DNA of 64,000 bases from Hsuehochloa calcarea (lineage: Eukaryota; Streptophyta; Magnoliopsida; Poales; Poaceae). Made by a program: the position numbers and the translations under genes. The stretch is from contig CM070599.1 in NCBI GenBank assembly GCA_036346395.1, positions 18,095,232-18,159,231 of the forward strand, read 5' to 3'. Numbering within the stretch: position 1 is the first letter of the stretch; every line of letters begins with the position of its first letter. Under the pieces are notes generated by a model. It ran no database searches. It had not been told where the DNA came from and saw only the letters and a list, made by a program, of their open reading frames with translations. Below, in pieces: positions 22,628 to 35,015 of the stretch.

Positions 22628-25004
22628 AATAGGGTTACATCTACTTAATGAGACATAAGCCTGAATCTTTTGAAAAGTTCAAGGAAGTTTAGAATGAATT
22701 ACAGAATCAACTTGGCAAGATAATTAAAGCCCTACGATCAGATCGTGGAGGTGAATATTTGAGCTATGACTTTGGAGATCATGTAAAGCAGTGTGGAATT
22801 GTTCCACAGCTAACTGCGTCGAGAATGCCTCAATGGAATGGGGTGTCTGAACGAAGGAACCGAACCTTATTAGACATGGTTTTAGTCCATGATGAGCCAA
22901 TCTGATCTGCCATTGTCTTTTTGGGGGTATGCTCTAGAAACAGCTACATTCACATTAATTAGGGTTCTATCAAAGGCCGTAGAGAAGACACAATATGATA
23001 TATGGACTGGGAAGCGTCCCGGGCTGTATTTTCTCAAAATATGGGAATGTAAGGTACATGTAAAATGTTTGACGTCTGACTCCACACTTAAATCTGATAA
23101 ATGCTTCTTCATGGGGTATCATAAGGAAACTAAAGGATATTACTTTTATAAAAGGGATGAAAAAAATGTTTGTTGCTCGAAATGGTGTCTTTTTGGAGAA
23201 AGCATTCCTCTCAAAAGGAGTTTGTGAGAACATAGTGCGACTTGAAGAAATTTGGGAATCATCAGAAAATGTTTCAACTCCTACTGAACCTCTACAGGAT
23301 GTACAAAATATTGTAGAATATGTAAAAGAGGAACCAACCCTACTTAGGTCTGAAATGACATGTCAATTGCAGCTAAGGTATCGACATGATGATTTATTGT
23401 TAAACAATGATGAACCAAATACTCATGAGGAAGCGATGTTAGGCCCGGACTCTATGAAATGACTTGGAGCCATGAGATCCGAAATATGATAAACAAGTTT
23501 GGAACTTAGTTGATCCACCTGATGTTGTAAAAATCTTTGAGTGTAAGTGGGTTTTTTTAGAAAAATATAGACATGGATGGATATATTCATATCCATATGG
23601 CACGATTGGTGGCAAAGGGTTTCAAACAAATTCAAGGTGTTGACTATGATGAAACTTTCTCGTCCGTCGCTATGCTTAAGTCTATCCGGATCATTCTAGC
23701 TATTGTTGCATATTTCGATTATGAGATATATCAGATGGATGTCAAAACAGCGTTCCTAAATGGAAACCTAAGTAAGGATGTGTACATGACACAGCCTGAG
23801 GGTTTTGTCGATCCACAAAATGCTAGAAAGATATGCAAGCTTCAAAAATCTATCTATGGATTGAAGCAAGCATCTCAGAGTTGGAACATTCGTTTTGATG
23901 AGGTAGTCAAAGGGTTTGGCTTCATCAAGAATGAAGAAGAGCCTCGTGTTTACAAAAAGGCTAGTGGTAGCGCACTTATTTTTGTGGTCCTACATGTGGA
24001 TGACATATTATTGATTGGAAATGATGTTCATATGCTTGAATCTGTCAAGTCTTCATTAAGAAATAGTTTTTCTATGAAAGACGTACTGAGGAGAGGCAAC
24101 ATATATTTTGTGCATAAAGATCTATAGAGATGGAACTAAAAGGCTTATTGGATTAAGCTAAGATACATACATTGATAAAGTGTTGAAGCGGTTCGATATG
24201 CAGGGTTCCAATAATGGTTTCTTGCCTCTGTCACATGGTATTAGTCTTAGCAAGACTCAGTATCCTTCGACACCTAATGAGCGAGACCAGATCAGTAAGA
24301 TTCCATATGCTTCTGCTATTGGATCCATCATGTATGCCATGCATTGTACACGTTTGGATGTGTCATATGCCTCTAATAAGTGTTACGAGCAGATATCAGT
24401 CAGATCCAGGTAAATGTCACTGGATAGCTGTAATGAATATCCTGAAATACTTAAGAAGGACTAGGTATGTGTTCCTTGTTTATAGAGGTGGGGAAGAGCT
24501 AGTTGTAAATAGTTACACTGATGCTAGCTTCCAAACTGATAAAGATGATTTTCGATTGCAGTTTGGGCTTGTGTTATGTCTTAATGGATGAGTAGTGAGT
24601 TGAAAAAGTTCTAAGCAAGAGACGGTTGATGATTCTACAACGGAAGCTGAGTATATTGCGGCTTTTGAAGCTAAAAAGGAGGCGGTTTGGATAAAGAAGT
24701 TCATCGCTGAGCTGGTTGTGGTCTCTAGTGTTTCTAGTCCAATGGAACTCTATTGTGATAATAGTGGAGCCATTGTGCAAGCTAAGGAGCAAAGATCACA
24801 TAAAAAATTCAAGCACATACTTCGGCATTTTCACCTCATTTGCGAGTTTGTTGATAGAGGTGATGTGAAGATATGCAAAGTGCGCACGGATTTAAATATT
24901 ATTGATCTGTTGACAAAACCTCTCCCGCAGCCAAAGCATGAGGCACACACAAGAGCTATGGGTATTAGATACTTGCATAATCAACTCTAGTGCAAGTGGG
25001 AGAT
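22628..25004 (+). pseudogene. BARE/RIRE1-like copia pol relic
   Basis: The sequence enters inside integrase (GYIYLMRHKPESFEKF), so the gag, protease and first catalytic Asp are missing. RSDRGGEY (second Asp) and MPQWNGVSERRNRT (Glu) follow at about 22737-22860. Reverse transcriptase spans about 23520-24170 with ARLVAKGFKQIQGVDYDETF, MDVKTAFLNGNL and the active-site box HVDDILLIGND near 23995; the usual Tyr before VDD is His. RNase H follows to about 24985 (AEYIAAFEAKKEA, LYCDNSGAI, LLTKPLPQPKHE). In-frame stops (for example near 22693, 22885 and 24590) and frameshifts break it repeatedly. It ends 15 bases before its LTR in the AAGTGGGAGAT purine tract. Confidence 0.9.
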
Positions 25005-28000
25005 TATTAGTGACATACCCTAGAGCCGATCATGGAGATGATTGTATCACTTCTATGTTTATGATCTTTTGAATAATTTGTTATTTTGTCCCCTGAATAT
25101 TTCGTCTTTCATATTGATCAACAAGTATGTGACTTGTTCGTGGAGTTATTTATTCATGTTTTGATGTTATTCTAAATTATCTCCCATCTTATATCATTAT
25201 GTGGGACAATTATGATTTATAGATCAGCACATGTATTGATTGATGATCATGTTCTACAGATCATGGATATTGGGATATCAAATCAATAATGTGGATACAT
25301 GTTAGAGAACATGGTGTTGGATTGCACTACCATGAAACACTGCGAGAATTGTTATATTCTTAAGTACCATCAGTTGGTCTCACGCATAGTGTATATTGGA
25401 TCCTTTAAACCCGATATCGTCATAGTTTCCTACATGTGTAATAGTTTACTTAGGGGTTGCCAAACACCACTCCGTAACTAGGTGGTCATAAAGGTAGCAT
25501 TTGGATTTACTATGAAACATGTGAAGGAATATGAGAGATCAAGATGGAATTTGCTCCTCCTATATAACTAGAGAGAAATCTGTGGACTCCTCGATGTGGT
25601 TGAATTAAGAAAGTGCATGGCCATACCGAATATGGTTGGGGAGTCAATCACATCTAAGTAATCCACTACATGTTCGAGTGAAGGATCGAGCTATCAAAGG
25701 ATGGCACGCTTCTCGCCTTGAGTTTGATTTGATATCGTGAGGCAAAGGGATCGGTACATAAGCACTATATAGGTTTGTCCGATATGATCTTTATGCATGT
25801 TTGGGAGTCACTATGTTCTGCTAGGGACCACTACTGACTTGTGGACTGGAAAGAAGTTTTCGGCCTATGGCTGAATATACATAAACCTATAGAGTTACAC
25901 ACTTAATGGGTTGTGTAGGACCGGAAAGGCGACTGAGGGGGGGGGGTGAATAGGCGCTTTTCCCAACTTTCTCGCCTAACTCAAATTCAACACGAACTTT
26001 ACTCCTTTAGCTATGAAAGCTAAGAAGATCAGTAAGCACACAGCGGAAACCTTGTGCTGAATTCAATAACCCCCGACAACCACACGACACAAATGTGGAC
26101 ACTTAAACTCGAAGGGTTGATCTAGGCACAGGCGGTCAGACCGGCTACCACGGGCGGTCGGACCGACGTTCAACCAATGATCCGACAGTAACTAATCGGC
26201 GGTCGGACGGTGGATGACGTTCGACCCGGCAGAATAGCGGTCTGAAAACACGGGCGGTCGGACCGCTGTTACAAGACCGGTCAGACCGGTTCAGTCCAGT
26301 ACTGAAAAATCCACCCCAAATCCAACACGAAATTTGATCCAACTTTTGATTCAACCAATGAAACTTGACCAAATTTCGAGCACACTTCCCTAATGATATT
26401 GGAGACCTATTTCTAGCGACGATCCTTCAGATCCACTTCGCAGAAACAATCTCTCAAGGATTAAACAAAGAAGTGCACAAACCCTAGAAATATGAAAATC
26501 TTTGATTCAAGACTTGCTTGTGGGGATTGATGATCTAGATGATTCTAGGAGTATTCCCACACACCAAAGCAAGACAAAATGGGTCAAGAGACCAAGTGTA
26601 AACCCTTGAATCAAGGAAGCACCAAATTCATCCAAATGAGAGAAGAACACAAAGAGGAGACAAAAGATCTCTCAAGCAAGCATCACAAGATTGATTGATC
26701 TCACAAGATGCTTACAAAGCCACTCCAACTAGGAGAACAAGAGCTCACCCAAGGAGCATACAATCTCTCCCTCTCTTCCTCTCCAAACCCTAACCCTAGA
26801 AAAGCAAGGGAAGAAACCAAATGAATGCCTCCAAAGTTTTCCTTCTCCCCCTTTCCTATTTATACTAGAGAGGACTAGAGTTTCACATTTGGGGCCCACT
26901 CACACATGGGACCCATACACTCAAATCTGTTGAAGCAATCGCCTGCTTCACCACGTGTAGGTTGATCAGCGGTTCTCATCGACGCCAAGCCTCTCTTGTC
27001 CGAATCCCATCGAAACCTCCCAGAGACTCGCATCGATATCCGCACCGCCTGATCCAACCAGCTGCACCGAACCACCCGTTCGATCCATCTTGCCCATCCT
27101 GCAACATGCTTGAGTCACACGACCTCACCCGGTATCCCTGATCGTTCTGGACCTCGGCTCTCCAAGCGTAGTCCCGATCCACTCACCGTTGACGTCGTTG
27201 ACCTGCAAGCCACCTGCACAGCAATAGACAAACAAATCGTTTCCGGGAACAAGTTCTTCACAACTTGACCCACGTTAGTTCCACAATGCAATATGCAACA
27301 ATAAAGCATTGATAACCAAACGTTAAACACAATCAACATGCATCAATGCGAACTTGGCTTACCTCCAAGCCATTGCCGGTCTGACCGTCCCACAGGACCG
27401 GTCCGACCGATATCAGGCCGGTCGGACCGCTCCTACAACGGCGGTCGGACCGGTCAAAAAGACTTAGCCAAAAATCTAGCTTGAAAATCCGAAACCTTCT
27501 GGAATTTTCAACTCAATAGAACTTTTGACCGAGCTCCAAAATGATGAAACCACATCCGTGAGACTCCTCACCGCCTTACACAACCTATTTTTGGATTAGC
27601 TCCAAAATCCAATTTTAGGTCGACCGATCCGACCGCCACCATCGCCGGTCCGACCTCCCCCAGGCGGTCCGACCGCCTGACACCACCGGCCGATCACCTG
27701 TGGTCCGACAAAGATGAAGCAAACCCCGAAAACGCGAGATTTTGCAAACCAACAAAGCCATTGCCAATTGACTCATCATCCTGAGATCGTGCACATATCC
27801 TCACGATATCCACAGGTTGGAACGATAAGGGTTCAGATGATAGTCTCCGAGTGAAATACGATCTCTACTCTTATCGGATAAGGATCCGGTTGGAGGCTAT
27901 ATAAAGAGAGACGTGTGGTTGAAGGAGGTATCCGAGACATAACCATCGAAACCCTGGAAGCCACCTCTCAAAGTCCCCTATCATGTGCGCTGGTGCTAGA

Positions 28001-28250
28001 ACACCGACACACGTCGTTCCATCCATGGTCGTGTCGACTTCGGTAGAGGCGTTGCTGAGACTGCGGCGCTGATCGGATCGATCGCAAGGATGAGACGGTT
28101 GACCAGAGGACAATCGACTACTTCCACTACACCGATGCGCATTACGTTGAACCAGCCACTTCAACTCTACTTCCGCTGCACTACACATCTAGTGGTAATA
28201 ATCTATGATCTCTTACTCGCATGGCTTCCTAGTTTACATGGTAGAAATTT
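25005..28250 (+). repeat. BARE-like 3' LTR, split by a solo LTR
   Basis: TATTAGTGACATACCCTAGA aligns to the TGTTGGAAATATGCCCTAGA start of the intact BARE-like LTRs at 54487 and 55709, with the terminal TG mutated to TA. The LTR runs to 25913, is interrupted to 27814, and resumes to about 28250, where it stops short of the expected CCTACA end and continues as composite repeat copy 4. Confidence 0.85.
25914..27814 (-). mobile_element. Inverted solo LTR of the gag-only family
   Basis: The 1901-bp sequence starts TGTAGGACCGGAAAGGCGA and ends CGATATCCACA, the reverse complement of the LTRs at 6224 and 12229. It is flanked by perfect 5-bp duplications GGTTG (25909-25913 and 27815-27819). There is no interior, so the element was reduced by LTR-LTR recombination. 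It keeps both intact termini, unlike the full-length copy at 6224-14095. Confidence 0.95.
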
Positions 28251-28850
28251 TTAATCTGAGCTAGTGTAGCCTACCCGTATTCCTTCATGCCATGAGATCA
28301 AATCCTGGAAAATCCACCATTAAACATACCTAATGTGTTTACTTTGCAAGACTTGAACTGTGACTTTTAGCCACACAATAGTGGTGCCACTCCAATTGGA
28401 CTTAGCACGGGTCTTTTTTGGAAAGATGGATTATTTACTTGAGGAATAATGCAATTTTAATAAAAGAGAGACATGATTGATCATGTGAAAAAGATACTTC
28501 CTAAGCGTCTAGCACCTGCAATATGTGATAACTATGCTGGACCTAAGACTCCAAGTCAGTCAAACAGAGAGTTAAGTAGTGCTAAATTAACAAGGACACA
28601 AAATGGATCTCCGTATCGTAGGTTCACCCTCGGAACTACTATCCTACTTATACCCACTATATTCTAACCCATGAAAGAGGGCGTTGATCAATCAGTTCAA
28701 CTTCATTCCAAGGATGTCGTTGTAAGATTATATATGACTTTTCAATCTGATTCCAATTTCCAAATGGCTAGAGATATTAATGCTCGATACATGTAAAGAC
28801 ATGTTTTAATGACTTGGTTTTTAAATTTGACATTTTTTCTTGGTTTTTAC
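28251..28850 (+). repeat. Composite repeat, copy 4, left part
   Basis: Matches copy 3 from CTGAGCTAGTGTAGCC, then copies 2 and 5 through GTTAAGTAGTGCTAAATTAA and CCGTATCGTAGGTTCAC to TGGTTTTTAC at the insertion point of the copia element. It continues at 35016. Confidence 0.8.
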
Positions 28851-29259
28851 TGTGCGCAAAAACTGAGAATAAAACTTGATCTAGACAATCTAATCCATAG
28901 CTCAGTGAAGAACACCTAGTGTAATCATTAGAGCGGAATCTTGAGTCTCATACCCGAAGATGAAGATGCCATGGAGTCTTGAAGGTTTGGTCAGAGTCGC
29001 AGTAGCATGAGGGCGATGATGTCGTGGTGGCGGTGGAGGCCTTCGATCTTCGCCCACCACAGCACCCGAATAGATCGGGTTTTGTTTGGATTCTTGTAGC
29101 CTAGAACTCACTTGAACCGAGTCTTGCCGAGTCCACTTGTTGATATAGCGCTGGGTGAACGGGGCCGAAACTGATGCATTAGTTGTGCCCCCGATTAGGG
29201 CGCGATGGAGCCATTACCCCCTTGGATCTCGGAGTTCGTTAGCCGAGATCAACCCAACA
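28851..29259 (-). repeat. 3' LTR of the complete copia element
   Basis: 409 bp; read on the plus strand it begins TGTGCGCAAAAACTGAG and ends CAACCCAACA. It matches 34607-35015 in length and order. Confidence 0.95.
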
Positions 29260-29270
29260 TTCTCCCCTTT
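29260..29270 (-). other. Polypurine tract
   Basis: AAAGGGGAGAA on the minus strand, immediately before TGTTGGGTTGA, the LTR start. Confidence 0.9.
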
Positions 29271-29443
29271 GATCGTAAGGCTAACATCATAAGCCCATCC
29301 TCAATAAAACAGTATACCAAGGTAATGCGTCGCAAGCCAAATGAAGTGTCATACAAACCCAGTACCTATAGCGTACTATCCCATCTTTGAAATGGATATT
29401 CATCATACTTAATGGGAGTTGGTTTGTTTTATAGTCCTTTTAT

Positions 29444-32400
29444 CTAGAATCGGAGGCTTTCCAATAGACCCATGCCAGCAACATGATCACGAAAGATATT
29501 GGGTGGTAAGCCTTTAGTAAGCGAATCTGCAAGCATTGACTTAGTACTAATATGCTTGATACTAATGGTTTGATCCTGGATTCTATCTTTCACAACATGG
29601 TACTTAATGTCAATGTGTTTAGCAGCACCACTTGACTTGTTGTTACTCGCATAAAAGACTACATGTTCTTATCACAGTATAAGGTGAGTAGTTTAGAGAT
29701 GTTGTCTACCACTCTTAGTCCCGGAATAAAGTTCTTAAGCCATACAGCCTGCCCGGTAACCTTATAACATGCCACAAACTCAGCGCCGTAAGGGTTTGTT
29801 TGGAGCTTTTCCACGATATAGCTCCTCCAGCGAGTGTGAAGATATAACATGACGTGGATTTCTTAGTATCAACACATCCCACAAAATCTGAATCTGAATA
29901 ACCAATAACTTCAAGGTTATCAGAATTCTTATATGTGAGCATGAAATGCCTAGTAGATTGCATATAACACAAGACTTTCTTAACAGCCTTCCAGTGGTCT
30001 AGTCCTGGATTTGACTGATATCTGCCAAACATTCGGGTTACAAAAGCTAAATCAGGGTGCGTGCTTACTTGAGCATACATAATGCTTCCGATAGCTAAAG
30101 CATAAGGAGCCGACTTCATCTGACCAGTTTCATATTGGTTCCTTGGGCATTGAAATGTCCCAAACTTATCGCCCTTAACAATAGGAGTAGGCGAGCCAGA
30201 GGACTTGTGCATATTATATCTCTTTAGTACTCTGTCAATGTATGCCTTTTGAGATAAACCTAATACTCCTTTTGACCTATCTCGGTGAATCTCAATGCCA
30301 AGAACGTAAGAGGCATCACCAAGATCCTTCATATCAAAATTAGATGAAAGAAATCTCTTGGTCTCAAACAGCACATCCTTATCACTGCTAGCCAATAAGA
30401 TGTCATCCACATAAAGCAATAAGATGGTGAATTTACTCCCCTTGAACTTAATATATATGCAGTTATCAACTTCATTTTCCTTAAATCCAAAATTCCTTAT
30501 GACCTTATCGAATTTGAGGTACCACTGCCTCGATGTTTGCCTTAAGCCATAAATCGATTTCTTAAGTCGACATCTCATATGCTCCTTGCCCTCCATGACA
30601 AAACCTTTCGGTTGAGCCATGAAAATGTTTTCTTGCAAGTCGCCATTAAGGAATACCGTCTTAACATCCATCTGATGTAGCTCTAAATCAAAATGAACTA
30701 CAAGTGCCATAACGATTCTGAATGAATCCTTAGTTGAGATAGGAGAAAAAGTGCCATCATAGTCAATCTCCTCTCTTTGTGAGAAGCCTTTTGCGACAAG
30801 CCTTGCTTTGAACCTTTCGACATTTCCCTTAGTGTCATGCTTGGTTTTGTAGACCCATTTGCAGCCTACTGTTTTGACTCTGTCAGGAATTTCTACTAAG
30901 TCCCATACATCATTAGAGCTCATAGACTTTAGTTCGTCCTTCATGGTATCAAGCCACTTAGGAGAATGTTCACTCATCAAGGCCTCCTTATAGGAGGTGG
31001 GATCATCTACCTTCCCTATATTATTAATATCCCCATTCATATAAACAACATAATCATTTGTGATGGTAGATCTTCTCTCCTGTTGTGATCTTCTAATAGG
31101 TTCATCAGCTATTCAAGGAGACTGCTGAGGCTCATCGTTAGGTGCGACATTAGGAATTTAGAGACCTCAACAGTGGGTGTAACAATAGTATTCGGTACAG
31201 GAGGTGCAACCTCCTGAAGCACAGGGATAAAGGTCTATGGGATAAACGGTGAAGAAACATAAACCCGCTTCTCTTCAAGATCTATTTTCCTAGGCTCTAA
31301 GTCCTCGTCATTCTCTAAGAACACAGCGTGCCTTGTTTCTATAAGCTTAGTTATCCTATCAGGACTATAAAAATGATACCCTTTGGATCTTTCTAGGTAC
31401 CCAATAAAATGGCAACTTACTGTATTAGGATTTAATTTCCCAATATGTGGATTAAATATCTTAGCTTCAGCACGACAACCCCACACTCTTAAATATTTCA
31501 AACTCAGTTTCCTCCCGGTCTATAATTCATAAGATGTCTTAAGCACTAATTTACTGGGAACCCGATTAAGAATATGTACGGCTATCTTTAGTGCTTTCAT
31601 CCACAAACCAGTTGATAAACTAGAATAGCTAAGCATGCTCCGTACCATCTCCATAAATGTACGATTGCGTCTCTCAGCTACCCCATTTTGTTGAGGTTCA
31701 CCTAGTGTAGAATACTAGGTAACAATGCAATTTTCCTCGAGGAACTTAGCGAAAGGGCCAGGAATTTTCCCACAAGAGGCATGTCTCCCATAATATTCTC
31801 CTCCACGATCCGATCTTACCACTTTAATTTTTAGGTTGTGTTGATTTTCAACTTCAGCCTTAAAATATCTTGAATTTGTCAAGTGACTCAGATCAGTCTT
31901 TAATGGGAAATATATAACCATAACGGGAGAAATCATCAGTGAATGTGATGAAGGAATCAAAACCATCCACTGATGTCACAGGGAAAGGACCACAAATATC
32001 AGTATGAATTAATTCTAAGAGTCCTGTGCTGCGAGTGGCTCCCTTCTTTATTTGCTTTACATATTTTCCTTTAATGCAATCAATGCAGTGGTCTGAGTCA
32101 GAGAAATCTAATGGGTGGAGAATTCTTTCTTAATGAGACACTCCATTCTCCCCTTCAAAATGTGGCCTAAACGACAGTGCCACAGTTTCGATGAAGTCTC
32201 ATCATTCTTTTTACGCTTAGCATCATACACATTCAAAGATACAGGAGATTCAGTAAGGGAAAGCATATAGAACTTGTTTTGTCTAAAAGTAAAACCAACA
32301 TCATTTGAATTGAATGTAATAATGCATTTATTGTTACCAAAATTACATTTAAAACTATCATCGTCCAATAAAGAAACCAAAATCAAATTCCTCCTGGTGG

Positions 32401-33530
32401 AAGGAACATAGACTACATTATTGAGATGAAGTATGAAGCCGCTATCTAAGACTAATGAAACAGATCCAACTGATTCTACTTTAGCTTCTTTTCCATCCGC
32501 AACTCTAAGACTTCGCTCCCCCTTTCTTAGTGTTCTCGCGGTAAGAAATCTCTGTAAAGAATTGGTAACGTGCACAGTTGCACCTGAGTCAATCCACCAA
32601 GAATTAAGGGAGAAATCAGCATAAAGAGTTTCATCAATGAACGTTATTGTATCATTACCCCTTTTGGCGAGCCACTTCACAAAATCGATACAATCCTTCT
32701 AGAAACACCCTTGCTGTTTGCAGAAGTGGCATTCTTTCCCATTAAGTGCTCTAGCGGGAGCAACATGGGGCTTAGGCATTGTACACCTTAGGCCCTAACT
32801 TATCTGAATTAGGGGAGAATTACAACTTTTTCTTGGATTTAAAGTCCCCTTGGAACTTCCTTTTGTTAGAGCCGCTAACTTGATGCACAAAATCTTTCTT
32901 TTCGGTCCTTATTCTCTCTTCCTCCTGGACACACATGGCGATTAAATCGCTCATACTCTATTTTTCTTTCTGAATATTGTAATTTATCTTAAATGCAGTG
33001 TACTTAGAAGGAAGAGAAGTCATAATAAAATATACTAAAAAACCATCAGATAACTCAATGTCCATGCCCTTGAGCTTTCTAGCCATATCAGTCATCATCA
33101 TGATATGCTCTCTTATGCTACTAGACCCGTCATACTTAGCTGATAAGAGCCTCTGGATTAAAGTACTGGCATAAACTTTAGTGGAGCCTTTGAATTTCTC
33201 CTCAACTGAAGCCAAGTACTCCGTAGCATTTTCGGAATCAGGGATTGCTCCCCTGATCCCAACTAAGATAGAGGTCTTCATGACCATTAGTGACAAGCGA
33301 TTGGACTGCTCCCATTTTTCAGCACTAGCATCGTAAATTTTCTTTTTCTCATCATAATTATCCTCACCGTCGGTGGGGAGAATGGGAGTGGTCACCCTTA
33401 ACGCATAGTCAAGGTCCAAAACTCCAAGGACAACATGAATTCTTTCTTTCCAAGTGGGGAGGTTACTTCCCATAAGCTGCTCAATATTATCAATTGTGGC
33501 GGCAACATTCGAAGCGTTTATTGCTGAACA
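29444..33530 (-). pseudogene. Copia gag-pol polyprotein (broken)
   Basis: Read leftward. Gag lies at about 33530-32700: QLMGSNLPTWKERIHVVLG, a 171-codon open core, then a zinc knuckle ECHFCKQQGCF with a stop beside it and His replaced by Cys. Protease follows at about 32600 (WWIDSGATVHVTNS), then the pre-integrase finger (LWHCRLGHI, about 32170). Integrase pieces lie at 31970-31240 (RSDRGGEYYGRH; GYLERSKGYHFYSP). A 441-codon frame from 31040 holds reverse transcriptase with ARLVAKGFSQREEIDY, MDVKTVFLNGDL and the active site LYVDDILLASSD. RNase H begins with GYSDSDFVGC, shifts frame near 29850 at AEFVACY, and pol ends at a TAG near 29444 after MGLLESLRF. Stops and shifts in gag, integrase and RNase H make it inactive. 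The usual gag start Met is lost. Confidence 0.93.
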
Positions 33531-34591
33531 TTAAAATACAGGGTAAAATTATAAATAACATAAAGATGTATTGCATGCAATTAACCCTACGTTGGTCTGA
33601 TTAACAACATGCAAAATTACAGCTCTAATTCATATCAACGTTGGGCAGAAAATGAAAAGAACTTAACAATTTAATATGGCGACACACGATTACAAACAAC
33701 GTTGGTCAGTATGTAATCATGTGCATCCATAATGCCAAAATAAAACATAAAAATCTCTAATCAAAATATCTCGTTGGTTCAATTGTAATTAGAGACAATG
33801 ATACACTGTTATTGGTCAATCAACATTAATTAAAAAAATAGTGCATAAAGGAAAAAGAAAAAAATTAAACACAAAAGCAATTGAAAAAGAGAAAAGCCAC
33901 TGTGCAGCCTGAGCTCGGCCTGCTGCACAGCCCACAGCCCATGGAAATTGCTCCACGTGGTCACCGGCCCAGTTGGCCCGAGAAGTATGATGACCGTCAG
34001 ATCCGATCAAACGGTCGAAAATCAAAGCACGTCATCACTCTACCGGCTGAGAAACGATGCAAGCCGTTGGATTTGATCGGACGGCCGACAAGAAACCCTG
34101 CGAGATATAAACACGGCCGAAACCCTAACCCTAAGTAATTTCGCTCGTTCCCCTCCGAAAAATCGGGCGAGAGCGTCGGTGGAGGGACGCGGGCGGAGAG
34201 CAATAGCAGCGGCTCCGTCGGCGACGACGCGGGGAAGAAGCGCAGAGCGACAACTTGAGGCGGCGTGCAGCAAGAGGCGGTGCCCCCTGCAGCCCTCCTC
34301 GCCGGTGCGCGTGTGCGACCGAGGTCGCGCGCGCAGCCGTCGAGTGGAGCTACGGTGGCGCCCGTGACCGGAGAGACTTCGGTGAGCTCCAAAACGTAAG
34401 TATTCGCCGCACCTTTTGCGTTCCGATCTGAGTTTGAAAGTTTGGGTTTTGAAGGTTCGGGATTTCGTTAGGGTTTCACAAAAGGTTTCAAATCCCCTCC
34501 TTCTAAATTGCTAAATCGAGCCACCAATCATTAGATCCGGGCCAGGTGAAGTTCGGTTGGGACTAATATGGGTTCAAAATGAGCTAGGCAT
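33531..34591 (+). promoter_or_regulatory. Antisense gene promoter and 5' leader inside the copia leader
   Basis: The leader between primer site and gag is about 1 kb, long for this family. Read on the plus strand, against the element, 34100-34400 looks like the start of a plant housekeeping gene: GATATAAACACGG (TATA-like, about 34104), then AAACCCTAACCCTAAG (telo-box, about 34121-34136), a GC-rich stretch, and CTCCAAAACGTAAGTATTCG, which is a good 5' splice site at about 34397, followed by T-rich intron-like DNA. No ATG-led coding frame is clear, so only promoter, untranslated exon and intron start may have been captured. This is inference from composition and motif order; chance assembly in the leader is possible. 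Confidence 0.45.
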
Positions 34592-34604
34592 GGCTCTGAT
34601 ACCA
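34592..34604 (-). other. Primer binding site
   Basis: TGGTATCAGAGCC on the minus strand, two bases inside the LTR end; an exact initiator-Met tRNA complement. Confidence 0.95.
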
Positions 34605-34606
34605 AA

Positions 34607-35015
34607 TGTGGGCAAAAGCTGAGAATAAAACTTGATATAGACAATCTAATCCCTAGCTCGGTGAAGAACACCTAGTGTAATCATTAGAGCTGAAGCTTGA
34701 GTCTCATACCTGAAGATGAAGATGCCATGGAGTCTTGAAGGTTCGGTCGGAGTCACAGTAGCGTGAGGGCGGTGATGTCGGGGTGGCGGTGGAGGCCTTC
34801 GGTCTTTGCCCACCACCGCGCCCGAATAGATCGGGTTTTGTTTGGATTCTTGTAGCCTAGAACTCACTTGAACCGAGGCTTGCCGAGTCCACTTGTTGAT
34901 GTAGCGTTGGGTGAACGGGACCGAAACCGATGCGTTGGTTGCGCCCCCAATCAGGGCGCGAGGGGGCCGTTACCCTCTTGGATCTCGGAGTTCGTTAGCC
35001 GAGATCAACCCAACA
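34607..35015 (-). repeat. 5' LTR of the complete copia element
   Basis: 409 bp; read on the minus strand it runs TGTTGGGTTGATC to CTTTTGCCCACA, and is followed on the plus-strand side by the TTTAC duplication. Confidence 0.95.

Larger units (their letters stand above)
28851..35015 (-). mobile_element. Complete Ty1-copia retrotransposon, coding lost
   Basis: Length 6165 bp, with 409-bp LTRs, a primer binding site, gag-pol remains, a polypurine tract and perfect TTTAC target duplications (28846-28850 and 35016-35020). The uninterrupted site, GATTTTTTACAGTTTTCGAG, is present in the paralogous repeat near 36272. The coding order gag-protease-integrase-RT-RNase H is that of Ty1-copia. The two LTRs differ at five of their first 65 bases, so the insertion is moderately old. 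Confidence 0.96.

Noticed and set aside
29715..31040. 441-codon reverse transcriptase as a functional gene
   Set aside because: It is the largest intact piece of a polyprotein broken upstream in gag and integrase and frameshifted in RNase H.
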